DNA of 64,000 bases from Bradyrhizobium sp. 199 (lineage in GTDB: Bacteria; Pseudomonadota; Alphaproteobacteria; Rhizobiales; Xanthobacteraceae): NCBI RefSeq assembly GCF_023073355.1, contig NZ_JADPJI010000005.1, forward strand, positions 1,488,001-1,552,000, in the 5' to 3' direction. Below, one piece after another: positions 54,815-64,000 of the stretch; the stretch's first letter is position 1; the number at the start of each line of letters is the position of its first letter. The notes below the pieces were generated by a model, which was not told where the DNA came from, made no database searches, and was given only the letters and a program-made list of their open reading frames with translations. Position numbers and translations under genes: made by a program.

Positions 54815-55297
54815 CTACGTCGACGCCAGCTTCCGCCGCCCGTAGATCGCATCGGCACGCTTTTCGAACGCGGTCGAGAACCGCGCGAAGGCGGCATCGA
54901 ACATCGAGCCCATCAGCAACGCCAGCATGCGGCTCCTGAACTCGTAGGACAGGAAGAAACCGACGTCGCAGACGCCATTGCCCTGCTCTTGGCCTTTGGG
55001 CTCGAACGTCCAGCGGTTTTCGAGATTGCTGAAGGGACCTTGCAGATACTCGACCAGGATTTTCAGATTTGCGCGATCCAGCGTCACCCGGCTGGTGAAG
55101 GACTCCTTGACCAGCTTGAACGACACCGTCATGTCGGCGACCAGCACCTCGGTGCCGTCGGGCTTGGCCATCCGCTGGCGCACCTTCAGCGCGCTGCACA
55201 GCGGCACGAACTCCGGATAGCGCTCGACATCGGCGACCAGATCGAACATCTCGGAGGCGCTGTGATTGACACGGCGCTTGCTCGAAAATTTGGGCAT
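54815..55297 (-). CDS. ratA: RatA/COQ10 family START-domain protein
   Basis: 160 aa. Landmarks are SASEMFDLVADVERYPEFVPLCSALKV (landmark), VADMTVSFKLVKESFTSRVTL and FLSYEFRSRMLALLMGSMFD. The family includes ubiquinone-binding COQ10 and E. coli RatA, once described as a ribosome-association toxin. The quinone-binding role is more likely. The start lies 6 bases after the lipA stop, a common lipA-ratA pairing in alphaproteobacteria. Confidence 0.9.
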   Translation of the reverse strand: MPKFSSKRRVNHSASEMFDLVADVERYPEFVPLCSALKVRQRMAKPDGTEVLVADMTVSFKLVKESFTSRVTLDRANLKILVEYLQGPFSNLENRWTFEPKGQEQGNGVCDVGFFLSYEFRSRMLALLMGSMFDAAFARFSTAFEKRADAIYGRRKLAST

Positions 55298-55303
55298 GGC
55301 GGT

Positions 55304-56260
55304 TCAGCGGCCAGTCGCGGCTCGCGCGGCCTTCAGTCTCGCAAAATCCTCGCCGGCATGATGCGACGAGCGGGTGAGCGGGCTCGCCGACACCATCAGG
55401 AAGCCTTTGGTGTAGGCGACCTTTTCGTAAGAGGCGAACTCGTCCGGCGGCACATAACGCATCACGGCGTGGTGCTTGCGGGTCGGCTGGAGATACTGGC
55501 CGATGGTCAGGAAATCGACCTCGGCCGAGCGCAGATCGTCCATCACCTGCTGCACCTCGTGGCGCTCCTCACCGAGGCCGACCATGATGCCGGACTTGGT
55601 GAAGATGCTGGGGTCGAGCTCCTTGACCCGCTGCAACAGCCGGATCGAATGGAAGTAGCGCGCGCCGGGCCGCACCGTGAGATAGCGCGACGGCACGGTC
55701 TCGAGATTGTGGTTGAAGACGTCGGGCTTGGCGGCAACGACGAGGTCGAGCGCGCCCTCCTTGCGCAGGAAGTCCGGCGTCAGGATCTCGATCGTGGTCG
55801 AGGGGCAAGCGGCGCGGATCGCGCGGATGGTCTCTGCGAAATGCTCCGCGCCACCGTCGGCGAGATCGTCGCGATCGACCGAAGTGATGACGACGTGGGC
55901 AAGGCCCAGCTTGGCGACGGCCTCGGCGACGTTCTGCGGCTCGGCCGCATCCAGCGCGTTGGGCATGCCGGTCTTGACATTGCAGAACGCGCAGGCACGC
56001 GTGCAGGTGTCACCCATGATCATGAAGGTGGCGTGCTTCTTGTCCCAGCACTCACCGATGTTCGGGCAGCCCGCCTCCTCACACACCGTGTGCAGGCCGT
56101 TCGCCCGCACGATGTTGCGGGTGTCGGCATAGCCGCGGGTATTGGGGGCACGCACGCGGATCCAGTCCGGCTTCGGCGGCGAAGCGGAATCGGGCCGGTT
56201 CACCTTTTCGGGGTGGCGCGGGCGCAGCGGGTTCGAGATGGTATCGACAATAACGACCAT
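55304..56260 (-). CDS. lipA: Lipoyl synthase
   Basis: A radical SAM enzyme that inserts two sulphurs into octanoyl-lipoyl domains. 318 aa. The auxiliary cluster motif is Cys60, Cys65, Cys71 and the SAM cluster is Cys86, Cys90, Cys93 ([11 protein letters not shown]). Landmarks are [42 protein letters not shown] and SGIMVGLGE. The C-terminal Arg-Ser-Ser-Tyr-like motif appears as RSSHHAGE. It is followed by ratA on the same strand. Confidence 0.97.
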   Translation of the reverse strand: MVVIVDTISNPLRPRHPEKVNRPDSASPPKPDWIRVRAPNTRGYADTRNIVRANGLHTVCEEAGCPNIGECWDKKHATFMIMGDTCTRACAFCNVKTGMPNALDAAEPQNVAEAVAKLGLAHVVITSVDRDDLADGGAEHFAETIRAIRAACPSTTIEILTPDFLRKEGALDLVVAAKPDVFNHNLETVPSRYLTVRPGARYFHSIRLLQRVKELDPSIFTKSGIMVGLGEERHEVQQVMDDLRSAEVDFLTIGQYLQPTRKHHAVMRYVPPDEFASYEKVAYTKGFLMVSASPLTRSSHHAGEDFARLKAARAATGR

Positions 56261-56390
56261 GGGGTGTCCGGTCTGTTCAGGTCCTACCTAGTCGGTCCGG
56301 CGGGGCATCGCAACCCGGCTCGCACCGCTTCAGGGAACATGGCAGATATGGGCAATATCCTGCTCTGTTCTCAAGCGATTCTCACCTCGA

Positions 56391-56993
56391 ATGGCTCCAA
56401 CCTCGAAGACGACACCTCCGCGGCTCGGCAAAGTCCTGAAGCGCAGCTTTTTCGACCGCGACGTCCGCGAGGTCGCGCCCGACCTGATCGGCGCCACCTT
56501 GCTGGTCGACGACGTCGGTGGCATCATCGTCGAGGTCGAGGCCTATCATCATACCGAACCCGCGGCGCACTCCTTCAACGGCCCGACGCCGCGGAACCAG
56601 GTGATGTTCGGCCCTCCCGGCTATGCCTATGTCTACCGTTCCTACGGCATCCATTGGTGCGTCAATTTCGTCTGCGAGGAGGAAGGCTCGGCGAGCGCCG
56701 TGCTGATCCGCGCGCTGGAGCCGACCCATGGCTTGGCCGCAATGCGCCGCCGCCGCCATCTCCAGGATTTGCATGCGCTGTGCTCGGGCCCTGGCAAGCT
56801 GACCGAAGCGCTCGGTATCACCATCGCGCACAACACCCTGCCGCTGGACCGGCCGCCGATCGCGCTGCATGCGCGGACAGAGGATTTCGAGGTCGCGACC
56901 GGCATCCGGATCGGCATCACCAAGGCGGTCGAGCTGCCCTGGCGCTACGGCGTCAGGGGATCGAAGTTTCTCAGCAAGCCGTTTCCGAGGTGA
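56391..56993 (+). CDS. DNA-3-methyladenine glycosylase (AAG/MPG family)
   Basis: 200 aa from ATG 56391. It excises alkylated purines. Landmarks are [40 protein letters not shown] (landmark), [20 protein letters not shown] with the Tyr that wedges into DNA, and [11 protein letters not shown] and GIRIGITK. The Glu in the VEAY motif is the catalytic base. It is divergent from lipA and convergent with valS. Confidence 0.93.
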   Translation: MAPTSKTTPPRLGKVLKRSFFDRDVREVAPDLIGATLLVDDVGGIIVEVEAYHHTEPAAHSFNGPTPRNQVMFGPPGYAYVYRSYGIHWCVNFVCEEEGSASAVLIRALEPTHGLAAMRRRRHLQDLHALCSGPGKLTEALGITIAHNTLPLDRPPIALHARTEDFEVATGIRIGITKAVELPWRYGVRGSKFLSKPFPR

Positions 56994-56999
56994 TCGTCA

Positions 57000-57063
57000 T
57001 TCCGGGATGGTCCGAAGGACCAGACCCGGGATCTCGAGATTCTCAGGTGCGCAATTGCGCACC
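57000..57063. repeat. Nested palindromes between convergent glycosylase and valS genes
   Basis: ATTCCGGGATGGTCCGAAGG and its partner GGACC...CCCGGGAT form one hairpin (from 56998 to 57032). An 18-base perfect palindrome GGTGCGCAATTGCGCACC lies at 57046-57063. The combination and the GATCTCGAGATTCTCAGG linker are typical of dispersed Bradyrhizobium intergenic repeats. It may serve as a bidirectional terminator. Confidence 0.6.
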
Positions 57064-57103
57064 AAAGTTCGATGCTGCGCATCGTCGCGGAATGGCGATA
57101 GGG

Positions 57104-59980
57104 TCAGGAGGCCTGCTTCAGCCGCTCCATGGCTTCGAGCAGCTTGGCCTTGCGCGCCAGCGCGGCCTCGCGCTTTTCGCGTTCCTCCTCGACGACCTCT
57201 TCGGCCGCGTTGGCGACGAATTTCTCGTTCGCCAGCTTGGACTCGGCGCGTTTGATGTCGGCGTCGGCCTTGCCGATTTCCTTGTCGAGACGCGTGCGCT
57301 CGGCGGCGACGTCGATCACGCCCTTGAGCGGCAGCGCGGCCACCTCGCCGCGCACGAGCAACTGGACCGCACCGTCGGGCGCGCGGTCGGCGAAGGAGAC
57401 GTCCGACAGCCGGGCCATGCGCTTGATGACATCGGTCCAGCGCGGCGCACGCTCCCTCGTTTCAGTCGAGGCACTCGCAAGCACCAGCGCCGTCAGCGTC
57501 GCCGGCGGGATGTTCATCTCGGCGCGCACCGAACGGATCTGCGTGACGAGGTCGATCACCCAGCCGATCTCGGCTTCCGCCTTGGGATCGGTGAAGTCGG
57601 AATGGTCGAAGATCGGCAGCACCCAGGCCGGCGAGACCAGCGGATCGGTCGCCCCCGTGGTCGCAGCTAGCATCGCAAGCTGCTCCGGCGTCGGCGCGGC
57701 CGGCTTCAGCGGCCACGACGCCAGTGCGAGCAGGCCGTCGCGCTTCGCCGTGACTTCCCACAGCTCTTCGGTGATGAAGGGCATGAACGGGTGCAGCAGC
57801 TTCAGGATCTCGTCGCGGGCCCAGGCAACCATGGCGCGGGTCTCGTCCTTGGCGGGACTGTCCGGACCAAGCAGCACGGGCTTTGCGAGCTCGACATACC
57901 AGTCGCAATAGACGTTCCAGACGAAGCGATAGATCGCGCTTGCCGCGTCATTGAAGCGATAGGCTTCGATCGCCTCGGTCACCTCGCGCGTGGTGTGCGC
58001 GCTCTCATGCGCAATCCAGCGGTTCAGCGTCTCCTTCGCCTTCGCCGGTTCGAAACCGTCGGGCACGGCGCAGTGGTTCATTTCGGCGAAGCGGGACGCG
58101 TTCCAGAGCTTCGTCGCGAAATTGCGATAGCCCTCGACGCGGCTTGTCGCGAGCTTGATGTCGCGCCCCTGGGCCGCCATCGCGGCCAGCGTGAAGCGCA
58201 GCGCATCCGCGCCGTATTCGTCGATCAGGCTGAGCGGATCGATGACGTTGCCCTTCGACTTCGACATCTTGGCGCCCTTCTCGTCGCGGACGAGGGCGTG
58301 GATGTAGATGGTCGAGAACGGCACCTCCTTCATGAAGTGCAGGCCCATCATCATCATGCGGGCGACCCAGAAGAAGATGATGTCGAAGCCGGTCACCAGC
58401 GCGTTGGTCGGGTAGTAGCGCTGCACCTCGGGGGCGTCTTCGGGCCAGCCGAGCGTCGAGAACGGCCAAAGCGCCGAGGAGAACCAGGTGTCGAGCACGT
58501 CCTCGTCACGGGTGATGAAGCCTTCGCGCTTGTTGCGGTCGAGCGCCATCTCGCGGCCCTGCTCGGCCGTGATGACGTCCTGCTCGACATAATAGCCGAG
58601 CGCGTGGCTGACGGCCTCCTCCTCGGTCTCGGCGACGAACACCTTGCCGTCAGGGCCATACCAGGCGGGGATCTGGTGACCCCACCAAAGCTGGCGCGAG
58701 ATGCACCAGGGCTGGATGTTCTCCATCCACTCGAAATAGGTCTTTTCCCAGTTCTTCGGCACGAAGGAGGTTTCACCCGAGCGCACCGCCGCGATCGCGG
58801 GTTTCGCGAGTGTTTTCGCATCGACGTACCACTGGTCGGTCAGATACGGCTCGATCACGCTGTTGGAGCGATCGCCATGCGGCACCATGTGGGTGTGCGG
58901 CTCGATCCGCTCGACGAAGCCGAACGATTCCAGCCGCTCGACGATGCGCTTGCGCGCAGCGAAGCGATCGACCCTGTGGAACTCCTCGGCGAATTGCGCG
59001 GCGCCTTCCGGCAGGTCGCGCAGATAATCCTCGTTGTCGAGGAGATCGAGACAGCCTTCCCTGTCGATCACGCTGATCCGGCGCAGGCCGTGGCGATTGC
59101 CGACCTCGAAGTCGTTGAAGTCGTGCGCCGGCGTGATCTTCACCGCGCCCGAGCCCTTTTCCGGATCGGAATAGTCGTCGGCGACGATCGCAATCTTGCG
59201 GCCGACCAGCGGCAGGATCACGTTCTTGCCGACGAGCTTCTGATAGCGCTCATCCTCGGGATGCACGGCAACGCCGGTGTCGCCGAGCATGGTCTCGGGG
59301 CGTGTGGTGGCGACGACGATGAAGCTCGAGGGATCCTCGGGATTGAAATTCTCGCCCTCGATCGGGTAGCGCAAATACCAGAGGTGGCCCTTCACCTCGG
59401 TCTGCTGCACTTCGAGATCGGAGATCGCGGTGAGCAGCTTGGTGTCCCAGTTCACCAGCCGCTTGTCCTTGTAGATCAGGCCGTCGCGATGCAGCTCGAC
59501 GAACACCTTGACGACGGCTTTCGACAGGCCCTCGTCCATGGTGAAGCGTTCGCGCGACCAGTCGCAGGAGGCGCCGAGCCGCTTGAGCTGGTTGATGATG
59601 GTGTCGCCGCTCTCGGCTTTCCACTGCCACACCCGCTCCAGGAATTTCTCGCGGCCCATCTCGCGGCGGCCTGGCTGCTGTCGTTCCATCAGCTGCCGCT
59701 CGACCACCATCTGGGTCGCGATGCCGGCATGGTCGGTGCCGGGCTGCCACAGCACGTCGCGCCCGCGCATGCGCTCGAACCGGCACAGGATGTCCTGCAG
59801 CGTGTTGTTGAGGGCATGGCCCATGTGCAGCGAGCCCGTCACGTTCGGCGGCGGAATCACGATGGTGAACGGCGCGGCGTCGCGGCGGTCGGGGCGGCCG
59901 GCCTTGAAGGCAAGGCTGTCCTCCCACACCACGGACATGCGGGCTTCGATATCGGCGGGCTGGTAATTTTTCTCAATCAT
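57104..59980 (-). CDS. valS: Valyl-tRNA synthetase
   Basis: It charges tRNA(Val). 958 aa, normal for bacterial ValRS. The HIGH variant is HMGH in PPPNVTGSLHMGHALNNTLQDI (landmark). Editing domain landmarks are TTRPETMLGDTGVAVHPEDERY (part) and GSGAVKITPAHDFNDFEVG. KMSKS is in EKGAKMSKSKGNVIDPL, the anticodon-binding domain follows, and the C-terminal coiled-coil arm ends in ARKAKLLEAMERLKQ. It is the last gene before the convergent glycosylase. Confidence 0.98.
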   Translation of the reverse strand: MIEKNYQPADIEARMSVVWEDSLAFKAGRPDRRDAAPFTIVIPPPNVTGSLHMGHALNNTLQDILCRFERMRGRDVLWQPGTDHAGIATQMVVERQLMERQQPGRREMGREKFLERVWQWKAESGDTIINQLKRLGASCDWSRERFTMDEGLSKAVVKVFVELHRDGLIYKDKRLVNWDTKLLTAISDLEVQQTEVKGHLWYLRYPIEGENFNPEDPSSFIVVATTRPETMLGDTGVAVHPEDERYQKLVGKNVILPLVGRKIAIVADDYSDPEKGSGAVKITPAHDFNDFEVGNRHGLRRISVIDREGCLDLLDNEDYLRDLPEGAAQFAEEFHRVDRFAARKRIVERLESFGFVERIEPHTHMVPHGDRSNSVIEPYLTDQWYVDAKTLAKPAIAAVRSGETSFVPKNWEKTYFEWMENIQPWCISRQLWWGHQIPAWYGPDGKVFVAETEEEAVSHALGYYVEQDVITAEQGREMALDRNKREGFITRDEDVLDTWFSSALWPFSTLGWPEDAPEVQRYYPTNALVTGFDIIFFWVARMMMMGLHFMKEVPFSTIYIHALVRDEKGAKMSKSKGNVIDPLSLIDEYGADALRFTLAAMAAQGRDIKLATSRVEGYRNFATKLWNASRFAEMNHCAVPDGFEPAKAKETLNRWIAHESAHTTREVTEAIEAYRFNDAASAIYRFVWNVYCDWYVELAKPVLLGPDSPAKDETRAMVAWARDEILKLLHPFMPFITEELWEVTAKRDGLLALASWPLKPAAPTPEQLAMLAATTGATDPLVSPAWVLPIFDHSDFTDPKAEAEIGWVIDLVTQIRSVRAEMNIPPATLTALVLASASTETRERAPRWTDVIKRMARLSDVSFADRAPDGAVQLLVRGEVAALPLKGVIDVAAERTRLDKEIGKADADIKRAESKLANEKFVANAAEEVVEEEREKREAALARKAKLLEAMERLKQAS

Positions 59981-60105
59981 GGGGCTGTAGAAAGCCGCGT
60001 GTGCGGGTCAAGTCAACGGGAAGCTCAGCGGCAAAGGGCATTCGGCCCGGTCCGCAGGCCGAATATGCCACAGGAGCAGGGCTATATCGGGGCCGGACCG
60101 CCGTC

Positions 60106-60888
60106 TCAGCGGCCGCCGCGCGAGACCCGCTCGATTTCGGCCTTCACGATGCGTTCAACCAGGCCGGGCAAATTGTCGTCGAGCCAGGATTTCAGCATCG
60201 GACGCAGCATCTCCTTGACCAAATCCTCCAGCGTCCGTGCATTGCTGCTCAGCACCGTATGGGCCAGGGAGTTGAAGGCGGATTCGACCGCCGAGACCGT
60301 CGATTGCGCGAGCATCGGCTGCTGCGGCGGTAGCGGCGGGGCATCGTAGTCGACCGCCGCGTAGGACGATGGCGGCGTTGGACGCGGCGGAGGCGATTCG
60401 GCGAATTCAAGATCGTCGCGCGGCTCGACCTTGCGAAAGCTCGGCGGCGGCGGCGGCGTCGGATCCACCGCCATCTCGTCGGTCAATTCGAGCACGTCGG
60501 GTTCAGGCTCCGGCTCGGGCTCCGGCTCCGGCTCAGGCGCGCGGACCTCGGGCGCAGGCGTTGCCGCATCGAGCCCCGCCAGCAGCGCGTCGATGTCGTC
60601 CTGGTTGTTGGACGCATCCGCCGCAGGCGCGGCTGGCGGCGGCGCTGGAGCGGGCTTTGCAGCCGGCGGCGGCGCGGGTTTCTCGGCGACAGGCTTGGCG
60701 GCGGGTGCGACCTTGGAGGGCGGGATGTCGTTCATCGCCTGCGGCTTTGGCGCAGCCGCGGCGGGCGCCGGTGCCGGCTTCGCAGCTTCAGCCGGCGGCG
60801 GCTTGGCCTCGTCGTCGGCAATGATGCGCCGGATCGAGGCCAGAATCTCCTCCATCGAGGGTTCTGTGACCTTTGCAGGCTGCGTCAT
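60106..60888 (-). CDS. popZ: PopZ-family (DUF2497) polar organising protein
   Basis: 260 aa from ATG 60888, preceded by GGAG; ATG 60900 is less well placed. PopZ signature: the short N-terminal helix EPSMEEILASIRRIIADDE and, after a long Pro/Ala/Glu-rich disordered linker (many PEPEPE and PAPAP runs), the C-terminal oligomerisation region SNARTLEDLVKEMLRPMLKSW and LPGLVERIVKAEIERVSR. In Caulobacter PopZ anchors the chromosome origin at the cell pole. It precedes valS on the same strand (125-base gap). Confidence 0.88.
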   Translation of the reverse strand: MTQPAKVTEPSMEEILASIRRIIADDEAKPPPAEAAKPAPAPAAAAPKPQAMNDIPPSKVAPAAKPVAEKPAPPPAAKPAPAPPPAAPAADASNNQDDIDALLAGLDAATPAPEVRAPEPEPEPEPEPEPDVLELTDEMAVDPTPPPPPSFRKVEPRDDLEFAESPPPRPTPPSSYAAVDYDAPPLPPQQPMLAQSTVSAVESAFNSLAHTVLSSNARTLEDLVKEMLRPMLKSWLDDNLPGLVERIVKAEIERVSRGGR

Positions 60889-61150
60889 CTCCGACTCCAC
60901 ATCATCAACGCCCTCGCATGCGCTGTTTTACACCAAGCAGGGCAGGATTGGCCGGTTCCGCAGCGAGCGCCCCGACATTTTCGTCGCAGCAGCCCGACTT
61001 GTCCCCAGATCACGGCTCAACGTGCAGCGGTGCGCCCCTGCCCCCGGCACTCAACCCTTACGCATACGGCATCAACGCGGGGCGAATCGACCCGCACTGT
61101 CTTGGCAAGGCTATGTCAGGGATTTTGATGATTGCAAGCAAAGCACCGAT

Positions 61151-61176
61151 CGGCCTTCGCTGTTCGCGAGGCCGAC
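61151..61176 (-). terminator. Hairpin downstream of the TolC-type gene
   Basis: TCGGCCT (61151-61157) and AGGCCGA (61170-61176) with a 12-base loop lie directly after the stop of the 61194 gene on the minus strand. A weak T-containing run (TGCTTTGC) follows on that strand. The rest of the 305-base gap to popZ shows no gene. Confidence 0.4.
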
Positions 61177-61193
61177 CGGATGACTACGGGGAA

Positions 61194-62597
61194 TCAGCGC
61201 CCGTCAGGCGTACGCACGCCGGCCCAGCTGTCGCGGACCTGATGGTAGTGAACGCTGGGATCATAAACCGTGGTCGGAAGGCCGAGGACCTGCGGCGCCA
61301 GACGGCCGACGGCAGCAAGGACGTTATAGGATGCAACGACCCGATCGTGCTGCGCGGTCACCAGCGCCACGCGCGCATTGACCAGCGCCTGCTGCGCGTT
61401 GAGCACGTCAAGAGTGGTGCGTTGACCGGCCTTGGCTTCTTCGCGCACGCCGTTCAGCGCGATCTCGGACGCTGTCACCTGCGCCTGCGCCGACTGCACC
61501 TGCGCCTTGCCGGCCTGCAACGAACCCCACCATTGCACGATGGTCGCGCGGGCCTGATCCCGGGTCGTTTCGAGGTTGAGGCGCTGCTGCGCCAGGTTTT
61601 CCTTGGATTGGCGGATCAGCGCATATTCACCGCCGCCCTGATAGATCGGCACCGAGAGCTGCGCGAGCGCGGATGCGTTGAACGCGCGATACTGGATCAG
61701 CGATTGTTCGTAGGCCTGGCTCACGTTCGCCTGCAGCGAGACTGTCGGCAGCAGAGCGCCTTCGGCGACCTTAACCTGCAGGAAATTGACGTCGATGCCG
61801 AACATGGCGGCCGTGACGTTCGGATGCTCGACGAGACCGAGCTCGACTGCGGCGGCGAGCGTTGCGGGCAGGAAACGATCAACAGGCGAGCCGGGGGCGA
61901 GGTTCGTCGGCTCGTTGCCGATGATGCGGCGGAAGTTCGCGCGCGTCGTGGTGAGATTCGCTTCCGCGGTAAGGGCCTGCGTCCGGCCGGCCGCGAGCTG
62001 TGCTTCCGATTGCGCAACGTCGGTGCGGGTCACTTCGCCGACGTTGAAACGATCACGGGTCTGCTTGAGCGTCTGTTCAAGCACGCGCACGTTGCTGCGC
62101 TGAACTTCGAGCGTCGCCGAGTCGCGCAGATAATCCATGTAGGTCGTGGCGGCCTGGAGCAGCACGCTTTGATCGAGGCTGCGCAGGGCTTCACGGGAGC
62201 CGGAGACCTGACTCTCGGCGGCGCGCGTCCGGTTGGCAGTCTGGTTGCCGTTATAGAGCGTCTGGGAAGCAGTCAAACCCACGCTTCGGGGAACGGTTGT
62301 ACCGTTGACCGGATCACTGGTGGAGGCACTCTTGAAGTCCGAGTACTGGTAACCACCGCTCGCCGTCAGCGAGACCTTCGGACGGTAGCCCGACAGCGCC
62401 TGTGGCACGTTTTCGTCAGTCGAGCGCACCTGAGCGCGCTGTGCGTTGAGCTGCGGATTGTTCTGATAGGCGCGCACCAGCGCGGACTCGATCGTATCCG
62501 CCAAGGCAGGCACCGGCCCGGCTAGCGACAGCAGCAGGACCGAAACTGCAGCTCCGGTGAAGAGCTTCACCCCATGCATCCCAAAAATTCCGTTCAT
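61194..62597 (-). CDS. tolC: TolC family outer membrane efflux protein
   Basis: 467 aa from ATG 62597; the longer frame to 62666 is less likely. A signal peptide (VKLFTGAAVSVLLLSLAGPVPALA) is followed by two OEP repeats: SALVRAYQNNPQLNAQRAQVRSTDE (landmark) and, in the second half, LGLVEHPNVTAAMFGIDVNFLQVKVAEG (landmark). The C-terminal helices have LDVLNAQQALVNARVALV. It forms the trimeric outer-membrane channel for type I secretion or tripartite efflux. The methyltransferase gene upstream is on the same strand, and pcm-tolC adjacency is common in rhizobia. Confidence 0.94.
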   Translation of the reverse strand: MNGIFGMHGVKLFTGAAVSVLLLSLAGPVPALADTIESALVRAYQNNPQLNAQRAQVRSTDENVPQALSGYRPKVSLTASGGYQYSDFKSASTSDPVNGTTVPRSVGLTASQTLYNGNQTANRTRAAESQVSGSREALRSLDQSVLLQAATTYMDYLRDSATLEVQRSNVRVLEQTLKQTRDRFNVGEVTRTDVAQSEAQLAAGRTQALTAEANLTTTRANFRRIIGNEPTNLAPGSPVDRFLPATLAAAVELGLVEHPNVTAAMFGIDVNFLQVKVAEGALLPTVSLQANVSQAYEQSLIQYRAFNASALAQLSVPIYQGGGEYALIRQSKENLAQQRLNLETTRDQARATIVQWWGSLQAGKAQVQSAQAQVTASEIALNGVREEAKAGQRTTLDVLNAQQALVNARVALVTAQHDRVVASYNVLAAVGRLAPQVLGLPTTVYDPSVHYHQVRDSWAGVRTPDGR

Positions 62598-62784
62598 TCT
62601 AACGCCCGGCTCGTGCCCGCGAGCTGGGTACCGTCTTCGAGTGGAGTCGCTGCCCCGCCGCAACATAGGACGCGGTCAAGCGCGACGGAACCACCTGAGA
62701 GTAGTTCTCGGTGGAAACTCTTCACGTGCAGCATCCCGGCCACACTTCTGATTCAGAACGGGATTTTAAAAGGGCTTGGCGCCG

Positions 62785-63450
62785 TCAGAAGACGAAGGCG
62801 CCAGCCCGTGCGAGGCCGGGAAGGACTGGGGCGGCGGCGTCGAACAGGGTTCGATGGCCGAATTCACCGTGGGTACGGGTCACGATCACGGCCCGCGGCG
62901 GCCTGGATTCGGCGGACACTCCCACCAGACGCCCGCCCTCCTTGAGCTGCCCGAGCAGCGCCTCCGGCGTCACCTCGGCAGCGCCATTGAGGATAATCAC
63001 GTCGTAGGGAGCGGCGGAAGGATCGCCTTCGGTGCAGGCTGCGGCCTTGCAGGTGACGTTGCCAAGCCCCAGGGCAGCGAGGGCATCCTTGGCCTTCGCG
63101 GCCAGGTCCGAATCGCATTCCGTTGCGGTGACCTGGCGCGCCAGCTTGGCTGTCAGCGCGGCGAGGTATCCCGTGGCACAACCGACCACCAGAACGTTGT
63201 CACCCTCGCCGATTTCGGCGGCCTGAAGCAGCTTGCCGGTCAGCTGCGGCTTGATCAGGAAGCGCTTGGCTGCGCCGCCCTCACTCACGTCGAGGTCGAT
63301 ATCGAGATAGGCCAGCGCCTGCCGGCCGGCCGGCACGAAGGTCTCGCGCGGAACCGTGAGCATGGCATCGAGAACACGACGGTCGGTGACGTCGCTTGTG
63401 CGCACCTGGCCATCGACCATTTTGAGGCGCGCGGTCGAGAAACCGGACAT
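62785..63450 (-). CDS. Protein-L-isoaspartate O-methyltransferase-like
   Basis: 221 aa from ATG 63450 (MSGFSTARLKMVDGQV); the frame is open to 63519. PCMT landmarks are MVDGQVRTSDVTDRRVLDAM, VPRETFVPAGRQALAYLD and the SAM-binding loop VLVVGCATGYLAALTAKLA (landmark), then YDVIILNGAAEVTPEALLGQLKEGG. The SAM motif GCATG departs from the canonical GxGSG, so enzymatic activity is likely but not certain. It is upstream of tolC on the same strand with a 187-base gap. Confidence 0.85.
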   Translation of the reverse strand: MSGFSTARLKMVDGQVRTSDVTDRRVLDAMLTVPRETFVPAGRQALAYLDIDLDVSEGGAAKRFLIKPQLTGKLLQAAEIGEGDNVLVVGCATGYLAALTAKLARQVTATECDSDLAAKAKDALAALGLGNVTCKAAACTEGDPSAAPYDVIILNGAAEVTPEALLGQLKEGGRLVGVSAESRPPRAVIVTRTHGEFGHRTLFDAAAPVLPGLARAGAFVF

Positions 63451-63616
63451 TTGCGGACCCTGCAATGCGGCAATGCCGCGAACCAAAGTTGGCGGCATCT
63501 TTGGAACATGGCCGGCCAAAACGCAACACGCGCTTAGCCCTGTGGGGCCAACGCTTTGCGGTTAGGGCTTTTGGGACTAAGGCTTCCGCATCTTACGGCA
63601 TCAGGGGCGGAACGGA

Positions 63617-63790
63617 TTATTCGATCGCCACCGCGAGGCGACCGATCAGAGCCGCGACCTCGTCCAGCCGCGCCGAGTCAAGGGTCTCGACCGCTCGTGC
63701 CAGACAGGCGAGGCATTCGTCATCGCTGAGCTCGGGAATGTCGGCCGGCAGAATCGAGGGGGCCATGTGGTCGACCTGGATGTCTGGCAT
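63617..63790 (-). CDS. Small acidic protein of unknown function
   Basis: 57 aa from ATG 63790, reading MPDIQVDHMAPSILPADIPELS then a helical part with DDECLACLARAVETLDSARLDEV and ending VAIE (landmarks). It is acidic with a CxxC-like CLAC pair. The frame is open to 63925, but the upstream part looks non-coding. I do not recognise a family; the well-formed helix suggests a real gene. Confidence 0.6.
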   Translation of the reverse strand: MPDIQVDHMAPSILPADIPELSDDECLACLARAVETLDSARLDEVAALIGRLAVAIE

Positions 63791-64000
63791 GGGAATCAGC
63801 TCCGTAAAAATCCGGCAGTCGCGAAGCTCGATTTCAATTGAGTCGATTTGGCGCCGCGCGCATGGCACGACGGCGCCCATGCACACGTCTGCTTGAATGC
63901 GATTCCAGCCAGGGATGGGACGCACTGTTCAGAAACCAATGCAACGAGGTCGTGCGCCGCATGAAGGTTCGACCACAACTCGTTGAATCTGCGGCAGGAT
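63791..64000. other. No recognisable feature
   Basis: The last 210 bases contain only short shadow frames on both strands. I see no gene, repeat or structured element. Confidence 0.4.

Overview
This window looks like chromosomal DNA of a Bradyrhizobium or a very close relative (Alphaproteobacteria, Nitrobacteraceae). The reasons are the high GC content, dusB(nifR3)-ntrB-ntrC-ntrY-ntrX-hfq-hflX-mazG in a row, an ispDF fusion, a PopZ-type protein, several TRAP transporters, and rhizobial-style palindromic intergenic repeats. This assignment comes from gene order and family recognition, not from a database search. I see no phage, insertion sequence, CRISPR array, tRNA or rRNA.

Layout. 1-7300: end of an epoxide-hydrolase-like gene, then a housekeeping run (D-Ala-D-Ala carboxypeptidase, tmk, holB, metG, ycfH/TatD, an MBL-fold hydrolase). 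The metG gene carries a long histone-H1-like Lys/Ala N-terminal extension. 7300-16700: two TRAP systems. The first is a three-gene set. The second has a fused permease, shares a strand with an acyl-CoA synthetase, and is divergent from an M24 peptidase. 16800-21600: opgG-opgH glucan genes and an exported protein of unknown function. 21700-27800: a likely catabolic locus with an unknown protein, aroQ, a third TRAP system, a divergent GntR/FCD regulator and an SMP-30 lactonase-like gene. 27800-31500: a TonB-dependent siderophore receptor with a PepSY membrane protein. 31600-35200: metNI (no metQ nearby) and a frameshifted SLC13/DASS carboxylate transporter. 35200-38600: a crotonase, an outer-membrane-like protein and a cobalt-type nitrile hydratase operon (alpha, beta, accessory).

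38800-43600: queC, a tandem pair of membrane-protein paralogues (the second one decayed), mazG, a SUKH-domain protein, hflX and hfq. 43900-52000: the nitrogen regulatory block ntrX, ntrY, ntrC, ntrB, dusB, all on the minus strand. 52200-64000: ispDF, cinA/pncC, an mscS fragment next to a long non-coding repeat-like region, ratA, lipA, a 3-methyladenine glycosylase, valS, popZ, a tolC-type outer membrane protein, a pcm-type methyltransferase and a small conserved-looking ORF.

Most of the window is ordinary core genome. The features most worth a second look are the basic tail on MetRS; three copies of a RIME-like double-palindrome repeat plus one shorter repeat whose last bases form the stop codon of the adjacent gene (opgH, a dctM, ntrX, ntrC); the tandem paralogue pair at 39635-40550; a possible 46-residue membrane peptide between ntrC and ntrY; and the TRAP/aroQ/GntR/SMP-30 locus.
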